Notes: a model not told the origin generated them from the letters alone. Shown: positions 45,238-55,455, numbered from the stretch's first letter. The stretch is DNA of 64,000 bases from Aquabacter spiritensis (GCF_004346185.1 NZ_SMAI01000001.1:682001-746000); one strand, 5' to 3'. Numbers and translations are program-made.

Positions 45238-46149
45238 CTATTCCTTCACGGCGCCGGTCATGGACGAGACATAATGCTCGACGAAGAAGGAATAGAGGAT
45301 GACCACCGGCAGCGAGCCGATCAGCGCGCCGGCCATCAGCGCCCCCCATTCATAAATGTCGGACCGCACCAGTTCCGTCAGAACGCCGACCGGCACGGTC
45401 TTGTTCTCGGAGGATTGGATGAAGGTCAGCGCATAGATGAATTCGTTCCAGGACAAAGTGAAGGAGAAGATGCCCGCCGAGATCAGGCCCGGCACCGAGA
45501 GCGGCAGCAGAACCTGGATCAGGATCTGCCAGCGCGAGGCGCCGTCGACCAGCGCGCATTCCTCCAATTCGTACGGGATGGAGCGGAAATAGCCCATCAG
45601 CAGCCAGGTCGAGAACGGCACCAGGAAGGTGGGATAGGTCAGGATGAGGGCGAGCTTGGTGTCGTAGATGCCGAGCTTGAACACCATCAGCGCCAGCGGG
45701 ATGAACAGGATCGAGGGCGGCACGAGATAAGCGAGGAAGATGCCGAGCCCGACCCAGCGCGAGCCGTGGAAGCGCAGCCGCTCGATGGCATAGGCCGCGA
45801 ACACCGACGTCACCAGCGAGATGAAGGTGGCGCAGACCGAGATCAGCATCGTGTTCCAGAGCCAGCCGGGATAGGAGGTCTCGAACAGCAGATAGCGGAT
45901 ATGCTCCAGCGTCGGCTCGACCACCCAGAGCGGGGAATAATTGGCGTAATCGGTGAGCTGGTGGTTCGGCTTGATCGCGGTGATCGCCATCCAATAGAAC
46001 GGAAACAGCAGCACGAACACGAAGACCAGAAGCGGCAGCATGACGGTGACGAGCCGCTTCGGCAGACTGTCGAGATAGCTCATCCCGGTCGAATGGTCGG
46101 ACGTGCCCTGATCGGGTGTTTTCTGAGCGGACGGATTCTGAGCGGTCAT
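45238..46149 (-). CDS. Sugar-type ABC transporter permease (MalG family)
   Basis: This is one of the two membrane subunits of a carbohydrate importer. The 303-residue product has about six transmembrane helices. The cytoplasmic EAA loop reads ECALVDGASRWQILIQVLLP and contacts the ATPase. The N-terminus is a short polar tail. It lies 58 bases after the partner permease gene. The substrate cannot be told from sequence. The CUT1-type set with a UgpC/MalK-like ATPase suggests a sugar, polyol or glycerol-phosphate-like compound. Confidence 0.92.
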   Translation of the reverse strand: MTAQNPSAQKTPDQGTSDHSTGMSYLDSLPKRLVTVMLPLLVFVFVLLFPFYWMAITAIKPNHQLTDYANYSPLWVVEPTLEHIRYLLFETSYPGWLWNTMLISVCATFISLVTSVFAAYAIERLRFHGSRWVGLGIFLAYLVPPSILFIPLALMVFKLGIYDTKLALILTYPTFLVPFSTWLLMGYFRSIPYELEECALVDGASRWQILIQVLLPLSVPGLISAGIFSFTLSWNEFIYALTFIQSSENKTVPVGVLTELVRSDIYEWGALMAGALIGSLPVVILYSFFVEHYVSSMTGAVKE

Positions 46150-46207
46150 GCGCCGGTCCTTGAAAAAGACGCCCGCGGGCGGAAGAAACGGGGCCGGGAC
46201 GCCATGC

Positions 46208-47152
46208 TCAGTCGCCCCCGCCCTGCTGCCATTTGCGGCGCTGCAGGCCGAAATAGCTGAACAGGATCGCAGCCAGCAGAAACGGGATCATCGCCACCGC
46301 GATCGCCGCGCCCTCGCCGAGCTGCCCGCCGGGAATGGCGCGCTGGAAGGACAGGGTCGCCATCAGATGGGTCGCGTTCAGCGGGCCGCCGCGGGTGAGC
46401 ACATAGATGAGCTGGAAGTCCGTGAAGGTGAACAGGACGGAGAAGGTCATCACCACGGCGATGATCGGCGAGAGCATCGGCAAAGTGATGTAGCGGAAGC
46501 GCTGCCACCCGCTCGCCCCGTCGAGCGTCGCCGCCTCGTGCAGCGAGGGCGGGATGGTCTGGAGGCCGGCGAGCAGCGAGATCGCGACGAAGGGAATGCC
46601 GCGCCACACATTGGCGGCGATCACCGAGGCGCGGGCATTGGTGCTGTCGCCGAGGAAATTGATGTTCTGGTCGATCAGGCCGAGCTTGATCAGGGCCCAG
46701 GAGAGAATCGAGAACTGGGCGTCGAAGATCCACCAGAAGGCGATCGCCGAGAGCACGGTCGGCACCACCCAGGGCAGCAGCACGACCGCCCGGAAGAAGG
46801 CCTTGAACGGCAGATGCTGGTTCAGCAGCAGCGCCAGCCAGAGGCCGAGGCCGAATTTCAGGATCGAGGCGCCGGTCGTGTAGAGCAAAGTGTTGAAGAC
46901 CGCGAGCCAGAACACGCTGTCGATCCACAGCAGCTCGTAATTCTCCAGCCCGACGAACACGCCGTCGCGGCCGATCCGGGTGTCGGTGAAGCCGAGCCAG
47001 ACGCCGAGGCCGAGCGGATAGGTGAGGAACAGCAGCAGAAACACCGCCGCCGGCAGGAGGAACAGCAGGCCCAGAACGTGCCGGCCCTGGCCGATGCCGG
47101 ACCACCAGGACCTGCTGCGCGCCCGTGCCCCCGGTGCCGCGATATCCGCCAT
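46208..47152 (-). CDS. Sugar-type ABC transporter permease (MalF family)
   Basis: This is the other membrane subunit of the same importer. The 314-residue product has about six transmembrane helices, and its EAA loop reads EAATLDGASGWQRFRYITLP. It begins with a short Ala/Arg-rich cytoplasmic tail. It is separated from the solute-binding protein gene by 216 bases that hold a strong hairpin, which should lower permease expression relative to the binding protein. CUT1 transporters pair a MalF-like and a MalG-like permease in just this way. Confidence 0.92.
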   Translation of the reverse strand: MADIAAPGARARSRSWWSGIGQGRHVLGLLFLLPAAVFLLLFLTYPLGLGVWLGFTDTRIGRDGVFVGLENYELLWIDSVFWLAVFNTLLYTTGASILKFGLGLWLALLLNQHLPFKAFFRAVVLLPWVVPTVLSAIAFWWIFDAQFSILSWALIKLGLIDQNINFLGDSTNARASVIAANVWRGIPFVAISLLAGLQTIPPSLHEAATLDGASGWQRFRYITLPMLSPIIAVVMTFSVLFTFTDFQLIYVLTRGGPLNATHLMATLSFQRAIPGGQLGEGAAIAVAMIPFLLAAILFSYFGLQRRKWQQGGGD

Positions 47153-47318
47153 CTGTGACCTCTCCCTGGTGAGCTACGCGGTGAGCGATCGGCCCCGCCG
47201 CCGGCCGTGACGCGCCGGCGATCCGGTGCGCGGCCCCGCCCGGTTCGACCGGCGCCGGCCGCGCGGCGTGCCGCACGGCGCGGGCGAAGGGCGGCCGGCT
47301 CCGGCCCGCCCCGCGATG

Positions 47319-47361
47319 AAAAGTGCCGCCGCTCCACCCGTCCCTGACCGGGCGGAGCGGC
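47319..47361 (-). terminator. Partial terminator between binding protein and permease genes
   Basis: Reading leftward just past the stop of the solute-binding protein gene, GCCGCTCC-x-CCCG pairs with CGGG-x-GGAGCGGC (12 pairs, one mismatch, eight-base loop), and TTTT follows a few bases later. Such elements let the binding protein be made in excess over the membrane subunits. Confidence 0.6.
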
Positions 47362-47368
47362 GTGCGGG

Positions 47369-48676
47369 TCAGCCGCGATAGATGCGGCTCGCCCGCATCT
47401 CGGCGCGCTTGGCCGCCTCTTCGGGCGTGCGCTGCCCGGTCGCCGCCTCGGCGACCATGTCCACCACGATCCAGTCGGCCATGGCGGCCGCGGATTGGGG
47501 GCCGAGCGGGCCGGAATAGCCGTTCGGGCGCAGGAGTTCGGAGGCCTTGGCGTACGGCGCGTGGTTCGGATCCGAGGTCCAGATCGGATTGCTGGCGAAC
47601 GCCTTGAGGGTCTGGCAGCAATAGCCGCTCGATCCCTGGATCCAGGCATTCATCTGCGGCGCGTCGAACATGAAGGACATGTAGGCGAGCGCCGCCTGGG
47701 GATATTTGGTGTATTTGAAGATGCAGGCCGACGTGGTCTGGGTGAGTTCCGCCGGGCCGCCCGGACCGACCGGCATGTTGGTGGTCTTGATGTCCTTCGC
47801 CATGTCGGCGAGCTTCGGATCGTTCTTGGCCGCGTAATAGAGCGACACGCCATTGGCCGTGACGGAGATTTCTCCGGCGAGGAAGGCGCGGTTGTTGTTG
47901 ACGTCGAGCCAGCTTTCGGTGCCGGGAATGAAGGTCTGGTACAGCTCGCGCGCATAGCGCAGGGCGGCGACCGTCTCGGGGCTGTTGATGACGACCTTGG
48001 ACTTGTCGTCGACCATCTTGCCGCCATGGCTCCACAGCACCCAATGGCAGAAATTGTTGCCGTCGCCGACGCCGTGGCCGAGGGTGAAGCCCATCGGATG
48101 GTTCTTCGCCTTCAGAGCCTTGCCGAGTTCGAGCAATCCCTTGGTGTCGTTCGGGAATTGCGAGAATCCGGCATCCTTGACCCAGCTGTCGCGATAGCAG
48201 ATCGCATTGCCGATCGTGGCGAGCGGGAAGGCGATGAAGCGGCCGTTCGCCTTGGCATAGGCCTCATTGCCGGGATACCAGCCGCCATATTTCCCGCCGA
48301 GCGCGGTCGCGAGGTCGGTCACGTCCATCAATTTGTCGGGATATTGCTGGGCATCGTCGAACCACACCCAGACGATGTCCGGGCCGGATCCGACATTGGC
48401 GGCCACGGCGGCCTTGGGGCGGATGTCCTCCCAGCTCTCCTTGTCGATGCGCACCTCGACGCCCGTGGCCTCGGTGAACTTCTTCGTGTTGGCGAGCCAG
48501 GCCTCTTCCTCGGCCTTGATGAAGGGCGACCAGCGCAGCATCCGCAGCGAGGCGCCGGGCTCCGGCTTGTATTGCGGGACGGACTGGGCGAAGGCGCCGC
48601 CGGTGAAACCCGGAAGGGCCGAGGCCCCGGCAAGGCCGGCGCCGCCGAGAAGGACATTGCGTCTCGAAATGGTCAT
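47369..48676 (-). CDS. ABC transporter substrate-binding protein, Tat-exported
   Basis: This is the periplasmic receptor of the importer. The 435-residue product starts MTISRRNVLLGGAGLAGASALPG, a twin-arginine signal with cut near FAQS. The mature part is of the family 1 extracellular solute-binding type (VWVWFDDAQQYPDKLMD, PLATIGNAICYRDSW, SWLDVNNNRAFLAG). GGGAGGAA lies before the ATG at 48676. A Tat signal implies that it folds in the cytoplasm before export, which is less usual for sugar-binding proteins. No ligand can be named. Confidence 0.92.
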   Translation of the reverse strand: MTISRRNVLLGGAGLAGASALPGFTGGAFAQSVPQYKPEPGASLRMLRWSPFIKAEEEAWLANTKKFTEATGVEVRIDKESWEDIRPKAAVAANVGSGPDIVWVWFDDAQQYPDKLMDVTDLATALGGKYGGWYPGNEAYAKANGRFIAFPLATIGNAICYRDSWVKDAGFSQFPNDTKGLLELGKALKAKNHPMGFTLGHGVGDGNNFCHWVLWSHGGKMVDDKSKVVINSPETVAALRYARELYQTFIPGTESWLDVNNNRAFLAGEISVTANGVSLYYAAKNDPKLADMAKDIKTTNMPVGPGGPAELTQTTSACIFKYTKYPQAALAYMSFMFDAPQMNAWIQGSSGYCCQTLKAFASNPIWTSDPNHAPYAKASELLRPNGYSGPLGPQSAAAMADWIVVDMVAEAATGQRTPEEAAKRAEMRASRIYRG

Positions 48677-48867
48677 GGCGTTCCTCCCACACTCTTCGTT
48701 GCGTTTCCTCGCGCGCCGGATCCGGCTTCGACCGGATCTTCGGCTCTCCTCTCCAAGGAGCTGCCGCCGCGCCCCCCCGGATGCGGACTTCCGCATCCCG
48801 GGTGATCGTCGCGTGCTCCCGGCCGCCCGCCGCGTCCGGTTTCCGGCGCGTTTATGTGCGGGCGCGT

Positions 48868-49944
<1,077 letters not shown>

Positions 49945-50090
49945 GCCTTGTCTGCTCCCGGACGTCCAACCCTATCCGGGACCCTGTCGGGACTCCGGCA
50001 TTTGCTCTGGCCGCGCGAGGCGCCCGTCCTGCCCGTCGAGGGGCCGGCGCAGGGATCATGGGGGGAGGCTGCGCCGCGATCAAGCGAAAC

Positions 50091-50104
50091 TTAAAACGAT
50101 TGAA
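50091..50104. promoter_or_regulatory. Candidate LacI-family operator
   Basis: TTAAAACGATTGAA fits the symmetric pattern TT-x-AA-x-CG-x-TT-x-AA exactly, the classic operator of LacI-family sugar repressors. It lies in the 233-base region between the divergent transporter and hydroxyacid dehydrogenase genes, in an AT-rich pocket. No LacI gene is in the window. Confidence 0.65.
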
Positions 50105-50177
50105 CCAAAGGAGGAGGCGGATTATTTCCGAAGCTCCGAAGGCCCGCACACGGTCCGCCGACGCGAGAAAGCCCGCT

Positions 50178-51149
50178 ATGACAGCAGATCCCCGCCCTGT
50201 CCTGCTCCTCACCGGCACGATCATGGACAAAGTCGTCGAGCCGCAGCTCATGCCGCAGTTTCAGCTGATCGGCGGCGATGATGTCGAGGGTGCCGTCGCC
50301 GCCCACGGCGCCGCCGTGCGGGGCGTGGTCACGCGCGGGCGGCTCCCCGTCACCGACGCGCTGATGGCGCGCCTGCCCAAGCTCGAGATCGTCGCCAATT
50401 TCGGCGTCGGCTACGACACGGTGGACGCCGCCGCGGCGGCGCGGCGCGGCGTCGTCGTGACCAACACGCCGGACGTGCTCAACGAGGAGGTGGCCGATCT
50501 GACCCTCGGTCTGCTGCTCGCCACGGTGCGCGAGATCCCGCAATCCGACCGCTATCTGCGCGCCGGAAAATGGGCGTCGGCGCCCTTCCCGCTCGGCGCG
50601 ACGCTGCGCGACCGCAGCGTCGGCCTGGTCGGCATGGGGCGCATCGGCCAAGCGATCGCGCGCCGCCTCGCGGCGTTCGGCCTGCCGATCGCCTATCACA
50701 GCCGCAACCCGGCGCCGGACGTGCCCTACCGCCATTATCCCAACCTGGCCGACCTCGCGCGGGACGTCGACACCCTGATCCTCATTCTGCCGGGCGGGCC
50801 GGCGACGCGCGGCCTCGTCGATGCCGAAATCCTCGCCGCCCTCGGCCCGCGCGGCATCCTGATCAATGTCGCGCGCGGCTCGGTCGTGGACGAGCCGGCT
50901 TTGATCGCCGCGCTCGAGGCCGGCACCATCCTCGCCGCCGGCCTCGACGTGTTCGCCGACGAACCCAACGTGCCGGAGGCGCTGCGGGCGCGCGACAATG
51001 TCGTGCTGCTGCCGCATGTGGGCTCGGCCACGCATTTCACGCGCGCGGCGATGGGCCAGCTCGTCGTCGACAATCTGCGCGCCTGGTTCAAGGGCGCGGG
51101 GCCGGTCACGCCGGTGGCCGAGACCCCGTGGCCGCCCCGCGGCGCGTAG
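50178..51149 (+). CDS. D-isomer-specific 2-hydroxyacid dehydrogenase (glyoxylate/hydroxypyruvate reductase type)
   Basis: This NAD(P)H-dependent enzyme probably reduces a 2-keto acid such as hydroxypyruvate or glyoxylate. The 323-residue product has the Rossmann motif GLVGMGRIGQAIARRL, the substrate Arg in NVARGSVVDEPAL, a Glu in FADEPNVP, and the catalytic His in LLPHVGSATHFTR. The frame runs 40 codons upstream, but MTADPRPVLLLTG at 50178 is the family-like start. It is divergent from the ABC importer and may share its operator, so it may act on a product of the imported compound (inference). Confidence 0.88.
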   Translation: MTADPRPVLLLTGTIMDKVVEPQLMPQFQLIGGDDVEGAVAAHGAAVRGVVTRGRLPVTDALMARLPKLEIVANFGVGYDTVDAAAAARRGVVVTNTPDVLNEEVADLTLGLLLATVREIPQSDRYLRAGKWASAPFPLGATLRDRSVGLVGMGRIGQAIARRLAAFGLPIAYHSRNPAPDVPYRHYPNLADLARDVDTLILILPGGPATRGLVDAEILAALGPRGILINVARGSVVDEPALIAALEAGTILAAGLDVFADEPNVPEALRARDNVVLLPHVGSATHFTRAAMGQLVVDNLRAWFKGAGPVTPVAETPWPPRGA

Positions 51150-51225
51150 GCCGGCCCGCGAGCGCTCCCGCCGGCCGCCGAAGCGCTTCACCTGCGGTCG
51201 CCGCTGGACTAGCGTGGCGATCGCC

Positions 51226-52029
51226 ATGCTGCGTCGCTCGCCCGCCATTCCCGCTCTGCTGCTGGGCCTCGCCCTCGCGGCCGGCGCGCACGCGCAGACC
51301 GCCCCGCCGCGGAGTGGTCCGGACGCCGGAAAGGGGCAGCCGCGGGCCGCGCCGAGCCGGCCCCCGCCGGCCCCCGCGCAGCCCCAGGCGGCCCGGCCGG
51401 CGCCCGCGCTCCTCGCCGCCGGACAGAAGATCGCCGGCCCCTTCATCCTGTCGAGCGCCGACGGCAGCCGGGCCTGCCCGATGACGCTGCGCGCCGAGGC
51501 CGCCGGGGCCGTGCTGGCCGCGGTCCCCGACATCCCCTGCCCGGTAATCTCGTTCGTCGCGCAGATCGTCGGCTGGCTGCCGGACCCTTCGGGGGCGATC
51601 CGGCTCCTCGCCGCGGACGGCCGCACCGTCGCGGAATTCACCGAAGCCACCGGGGGCGCCTACGAGGCCCTGCGCGAGGGCGACGGCGTCTATTTCCTCA
51701 CGCCCCCGACGGCGGTGGTCGGCGTGGAGGTGAGCCCCGAGGAGATGATCGGGGACTGGATCCTCGCCCGCGCGGCCAACGCCCCGCCGCTCTGCCGCTG
51801 GACCCTGACCGACGAGCCGGCCCCCGGAGGCGCCTTCAAGGTCCGCGTGGCGGCGGGCTGCGACGCCGTGCTCGCCGACTTCGCGGCGCCGATCTGGCGC
51901 ATCGAAGGCGGCAATGTGGTGGTCGGCGGACGTCCCGAATCGACGCCTCTGCGATTCGCGCGGCAGGAAGATGGGGGCTGGGCCAAGACGCCGGAGCGGG
52001 GTCGGCCGCTTCTTCTGTTGCGTCCATGA
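51226..52029 (+). CDS. Secreted protein with two AprI/Inh-type protease-inhibitor domains
   Basis: This is a predicted periplasmic inhibitor or lipocalin-like binding protein. The 267-residue product has a signal peptide (cut near AHAQ) and a Pro/Ala-rich linker to about residue 68. Two homologous beta-barrel units follow. Unit 1 (about 70-160) has Cys84 and Cys105. Unit 2 (about 175-264) has GDWILAR, Cys190 and Cys212, and an IWRIEGGNVVV strand. Inh proteins normally have one such unit with one disulfide, and they protect the periplasm from secreted metalloproteases. No protease gene is adjacent. The start at 51226 is set by the signal peptide. Confidence 0.75.
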   Translation: MLRRSPAIPALLLGLALAAGAHAQTAPPRSGPDAGKGQPRAAPSRPPPAPAQPQAARPAPALLAAGQKIAGPFILSSADGSRACPMTLRAEAAGAVLAAVPDIPCPVISFVAQIVGWLPDPSGAIRLLAADGRTVAEFTEATGGAYEALREGDGVYFLTPPTAVVGVEVSPEEMIGDWILARAANAPPLCRWTLTDEPAPGGAFKVRVAAGCDAVLADFAAPIWRIEGGNVVVGGRPESTPLRFARQEDGGWAKTPERGRPLLLLRP

Positions 52030-52168
52030 CACAGGTCCGAGGCCGCCAAAGCGCGGCTTCGCGCCCCCATAAAGATCCGCCTCAGGTTGTACAAATTCAG
52101 CTTTCCGACCGACGTTGCAGAAGCGCAACACAAGAATCCAGCATTCATGCGGGTTTGCCAACTTTTTA

Positions 52169-52189
52169 GGCAGGCGCTGCCCGATTTTT
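52169..52189 (+). terminator. Hairpin with T5 tract in the porin leader region
   Basis: GGCAG-GCG-CTGCC is followed by CGATTTTT. It lies 140 bases after the inhibitor gene and 60 before the porin start. It could end the inhibitor transcript, or act as an attenuator if the porin promoter lies upstream of it. The 5-bp stem is short. Confidence 0.45.
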
Positions 52190-52249
52190 CCCATTGGAGC
52201 AATTGAAAAAGTTTGTCTCAATCATGACAGAGATCCATTGGGGGTACTG

Positions 52250-53149
52250 ATGAAAAAGCTTGTTCTCGCCACTGCGGCCAGCCTCATGATCGCCGGTGCG
52301 GCATCGGCGGCGGATATGGCTGTTCCCGTCAAGGCCGTCGTGCCTCCGCCCCCGCCCCCGCCGGTGTTCGACCTCGCCTTCGGCGTGACCGGCACGTCGG
52401 ACTATCTGTTCCGCGGCATCAGCCAGACCAACAACAATCCGGCGATCCAGGGCTTCGTCGAGCTCCAGGCCTTCAACTGGGTCTATGTCAACGTGTGGGC
52501 GTCGAACCAGAACTGGGTCGGCAACTTCCTGATCGACGGCAACAGCTCGCTCGAAGTCGATCTGTCCGGCGGCCTGCGCCACACCTGGGGCGGCCTGACC
52601 CTCGACGTCGGCGGCATCTACTACATGTTCCCGGGCAGCACTTCGAGCTTCGACCCGGCGACCGGCTTCAACACCGGGCTCGGCTCGAGCGACTTCAATT
52701 ATTGGGAAATCTACGGCAAGGCGAGCTACGCCTTCAACGATTGGCTGACCGTGGGGGCGAACCTCTACTGGACCAGCGACATGTACGCGACCGACACCAA
52801 CGGCACCGCGCTGTCGGGCACCGCCAAGGTGACCCTGCCGGCCTTCGGTCCGGCGGCGGCGTTCGGCTGGTACCTGTCGGGTGAGTTCGGCCGTCAGTGG
52901 CTGAGCACGACCGCCTACAATTACACGGTCACCAACGCCTTCGGCCTGACCTTCAACGAGACGATCCCGGGCTACAATTGGTGGAACCTCGGCGTCGGCT
53001 TCACCTACAAGGTCGCCACGCTCGACCTGCGCTATTCCGGCACCGATCTCAGCGACGAGGCCTGCGCCTTCATCATCGGCGACCGGGCGTCGTGCGGGAA
53101 CAAGTTCCTCGCGACCCTGTCCTTCGCGACCTCGCTCAACGCGCTGTAG
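52250..53149 (+). CDS. TorF-family putative outer membrane porin
   Basis: This is a predicted outer membrane beta-barrel channel. The 299-residue product has a signal peptide (KKLVLATAASLMIAGAASA, cut before ADMA) and a short polyproline stretch (seven Pro). Regularly alternating amphipathic strands follow, with the start FGVTGTSDYLFRGISQTNNNPAIQG typical of TorF proteins. A Cys pair near the C-terminus (EACAFIIGDRASC) may form a loop disulfide. A long, AT-richer leader and a very strong terminator suggest a highly expressed single gene. The solute is unknown. Confidence 0.88.
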   Translation: MKKLVLATAASLMIAGAASAADMAVPVKAVVPPPPPPPVFDLAFGVTGTSDYLFRGISQTNNNPAIQGFVELQAFNWVYVNVWASNQNWVGNFLIDGNSSLEVDLSGGLRHTWGGLTLDVGGIYYMFPGSTSSFDPATGFNTGLGSSDFNYWEIYGKASYAFNDWLTVGANLYWTSDMYATDTNGTALSGTAKVTLPAFGPAAAFGWYLSGEFGRQWLSTTAYNYTVTNAFGLTFNETIPGYNWWNLGVGFTYKVATLDLRYSGTDLSDEACAFIIGDRASCGNKFLATLSFATSLNAL

Positions 53150-53167
53150 TCGTACGCTCGACCTTGC

Positions 53168-53187
53168 GGCGGGGCGATCGCCCCGCC
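53168..53187. repeat. Perfect 20-base palindrome after the porin gene
   Basis: GGCGGGGC-GATC-GCCCCGCC is self-complementary over its full length and lies 18 bases past the porin stop. Together with the terminator that follows, it gives the transcript two stacked hairpins. Confidence 0.6.
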
Positions 53188-53198
53188 GGCCTGTCTCG

Positions 53199-53229
53199 GC
53201 GCCGCGCGCAAGCGCGGCGCTTTTCTTTT
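53199..53229 (+). terminator. Strong intrinsic terminator of the porin gene
   Basis: GCGCCGCGC-GCAA-GCGCGGCGC makes a perfect 9-bp stem with a GNRA tetraloop, followed directly by TTTTCTTTT. It is the best intrinsic terminator in the window and agrees with high porin expression. Confidence 0.92.
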
Positions 53230-53323
53230 GCCCGGTCCTCGGAAGGTTCACCGCGTCGCGCGGCCGATCGACAGGCTGGGGGACCGCACCGCTGCCGCGG
53301 TTCGCGGCGATCTCCGCCCCCGC

Positions 53324-54031
53324 TCAGATCAGGCGCAGGCCCTTCAGGCTGGCATGGCCGTCTTTGCCGACGATGATGTGGTCGTGCACCTCGATGCCGA
53401 GCGGCTTCGCCACGTCGATGATGCGCTTGGTCATGTCGATGTCGGCGCGCGAGGGGGTCGGGTCGCCCGACGGGTGGTTGTGGCACAGGATCAAAGCGGT
53501 CGCCGAAACTTCCAGCGCCCGCTTCACCACCTCGCGGGGATAGACCGGCGCATGATCGACCGTGCCGGTCTGCAGCACCTCGTCGGCGATCAATTGGTTG
53601 CGCTTGTCGAGGAACAGGACCCGCACCTGCTCGCGCTCCGAAAAGGCCATGGCGGTGCGGCAATATTCGATCACCGCGCTCCACGAGGCGAGCACCGGAC
53701 GCCGCTTGACCTGGCCCCGCGCGATGCGGTGCGCCGCCGCCTCGACCAGCTTCAGCTCGGTGACGATGGCCTGGCTCATGCCGGCGGTTTCGGCGAGCAG
53801 CGCCGCCGGCGCCGCCAGCACCTCGGCGAACGAGCCGAACCGGTCCACCAGCGTCTTGGCGAGCGGCTTCACGTCGCGCCGCGGCACCGCGCGGAACAGG
53901 ACCAGTTCCAGGAGTTCGTAATCGGCGAGCGCCGCCGCCCCCGCCTCGCGGAAGCGCGCCCGCAGCCGCTCCCGATGGCCGTGGAAATGCGGCGGCGCGT
54001 CCGCAAGTCCGTCATCGGGGAGGTCGGCCAT
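53324..54031 (-). CDS. radC: RadC family (JAB/MPN domain) protein
   Basis: The role is uncertain. The family was once linked to DNA repair, but that link is weak. The 235-residue product has an N-terminal helix-hairpin-helix region ([25 protein letters not shown]) and a C-terminal JAB domain with the metal motif [18 protein letters not shown] plus [10 protein letters not shown]. Length and order are normal. It begins two bases after the map stop, so map and radC form an operon, a common arrangement in alphaproteobacteria. Confidence 0.94.
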   Translation of the reverse strand: MADLPDDGLADAPPHFHGHRERLRARFREAGAAALADYELLELVLFRAVPRRDVKPLAKTLVDRFGSFAEVLAAPAALLAETAGMSQAIVTELKLVEAAAHRIARGQVKRRPVLASWSAVIEYCRTAMAFSEREQVRVLFLDKRNQLIADEVLQTGTVDHAPVYPREVVKRALEVSATALILCHNHPSGDPTPSRADIDMTKRIIDVAKPLGIEVHDHIIVGKDGHASLKGLRLI

Positions 54032-54033
54032 GG

Positions 54034-54861
54034 TCAGGTCGGCAGATACGGGGGCTTGTGATAGCCCTTCGGACTCTGGGTGAAGATCTCGACGCCGGTC
54101 TCCGTGACGCCGACCGCATGCTCGAACTGGGCCGAGAGGGAGCGGTCGCGGGTCACGGCGGTCCAGCCGTCCGACAGCACCTTCACGTGCGGCCGGCCGA
54201 GATTGATCATCGGCTCGACCGTGAAGATCATGCCGGGCCGCAATTCCGGCCCCTCCCCGCGCCGCCCGACATGGACGATGTTCGGCTCGTCGTGGAACAC
54301 CTGGCCGACGCCGTGGCCGCAGAAATCGCGCACCACGCTCATATGCTGCGGCTCGACGAAGTCCTGGATCGCCGCGCCGATATCGCCGACATGCCCGCCG
54401 GGCCGGATCGCGGCGATGCCGCGCATCATCGCCTCATAGGTCACTTCGAGCAGGCGCTCCGCGCGGCGCGGCACCGGGCCGATGGCGAACATCCGGCTGG
54501 AATCGCCGTACCAGCCGTCCAGCACCAAAGTGACGTCGACATTGACGATGTCGCCCTCGCGCAGCGGGCGCGCATTGGGCATGCCGTGGCAGACGACGTG
54601 ATTGACCGAGGTGCAGACCGAATAGCGGTAGCCGCGATACATCAGGGTCGCGGGATAGGCGTTGTTCGCCAGGGCGAAGTCGAAGATCAGCTTGTCCACC
54701 GCCTCGGTCGAGACGCCGGGGCCGATCATCTCGGCGACGAGGTCCAGCACCTGCGCGGTGAGCTGCCCGGCCCGCCGCATGCCCGCGAAGCCGTCCGGCC
54801 CGTAGAGCTTGATGTGTCCGGTCTTCCGCAGCGGCGCCTTCGCCGCTTCCACATAGATCAT
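54034..54861 (-). CDS. map: Type I methionine aminopeptidase
   Basis: The enzyme removes the initiator methionine from nascent proteins. The 275-residue product has the pita-bread fold with the metal and catalytic residues in order. These are His in HVVCHGMPN, Asp in VNVDVTL and WYGDSSRMF, His in [13 protein letters not shown], Glu in FTVEPMIN and Glu in [13 protein letters not shown]. The frame starts 25 codons earlier, but [15 protein letters not shown] at 54861 is the likely start. radC follows two bases later. Confidence 0.95.
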   Translation of the reverse strand: MIYVEAAKAPLRKTGHIKLYGPDGFAGMRRAGQLTAQVLDLVAEMIGPGVSTEAVDKLIFDFALANNAYPATLMYRGYRYSVCTSVNHVVCHGMPNARPLREGDIVNVDVTLVLDGWYGDSSRMFAIGPVPRRAERLLEVTYEAMMRGIAAIRPGGHVGDIGAAIQDFVEPQHMSVVRDFCGHGVGQVFHDEPNIVHVGRRGEGPELRPGMIFTVEPMINLGRPHVKVLSDGWTAVTRDRSLSAQFEHAVGVTETGVEIFTQSPKGYHKPPYLPT

Positions 54862-54984
54862 GAACGCCGTCCTGCAGGCACGCCCCGCGCCATCGTGAGC
54901 CCGCTTCAGATTTAGGCGAATGGCCGCGCAAAGCAAGCGGCGGCGCCGATCACGGATGCGGAAGACGGCGAATCGCGGGTCCGC

Positions 54985-55455
54985 TCAGGTGCGGACGTCG
55001 CTGCGGCCCATCAGGCAGATCAGGGTCTGGGTGGCGGTCGCGCAATGGACCCGTTTGCCGCCGCTCTCGGCGAACACGTCGATCTTGACCACGGTGAGGG
55101 TGCGGCCCGAGCGCACGACCTCGCCCAGCGCAACCAGCCGCTCGCCGCGTCCCGGCGCCATGATGTTGATCTTGTATTCGACCGTGAGGATGGTCGAGTC
55201 CGCCGGAAACAACGTGAAGGCGGCATAGCCGCCGGCGGTGTCGGCGATCGCGCCCACCGCGCCGCCATGGAAAAAGCCGTGCTGCTGGGTCACCGCCTCG
55301 CTCTGCGGCAGGAGCACCTCCGCCCGCCCCGGCCCGACCGCGCCGATCTGCGCGCCGAGATGCGCCATGAAGGGCTGGCGGGCGAAGCTGTCGCGCACGC
55401 GCGCCTCGTAATCGGGATCCGGCGGAGCGAAAGCGGGCGCGGCGGGAAGGGTCAT
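54985..55455 (-). CDS. PaaI-type hotdog thioesterase
   Basis: The product is predicted to hydrolyse acyl- or aryl-CoA thioesters. The 156-residue protein is a single hotdog domain with the motif QQHGFFHGGAVGAIADTAGGYAA, which carries the active-site His-Gly-Gly and the Asp. IMAPGRGERLVALGEV and VFAESGGKRVHCATA strands follow. An upstream ATG at 55494 would add 13 residues. Neither start has a clear ribosome binding site. The physiological thioester is unknown, but proofreading or detoxifying roles are common for such enzymes. Confidence 0.88.
   Translation of the reverse strand: MTLPAAPAFAPPDPDYEARVRDSFARQPFMAHLGAQIGAVGPGRAEVLLPQSEAVTQQHGFFHGGAVGAIADTAGGYAAFTLFPADSTILTVEYKINIMAPGRGERLVALGEVVRSGRTLTVVKIDVFAESGGKRVHCATATQTLICLMGRSDVRT

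Noticed and set aside
46146-48044. A 632-codon open frame overlapping the permease and binding-protein genes on the same strand.
   Set aside because: It runs in another frame across two well-supported genes. Its translation is Arg/Ala/Pro-rich with no family-like sequence, typical of shadow frames in GC-rich DNA.
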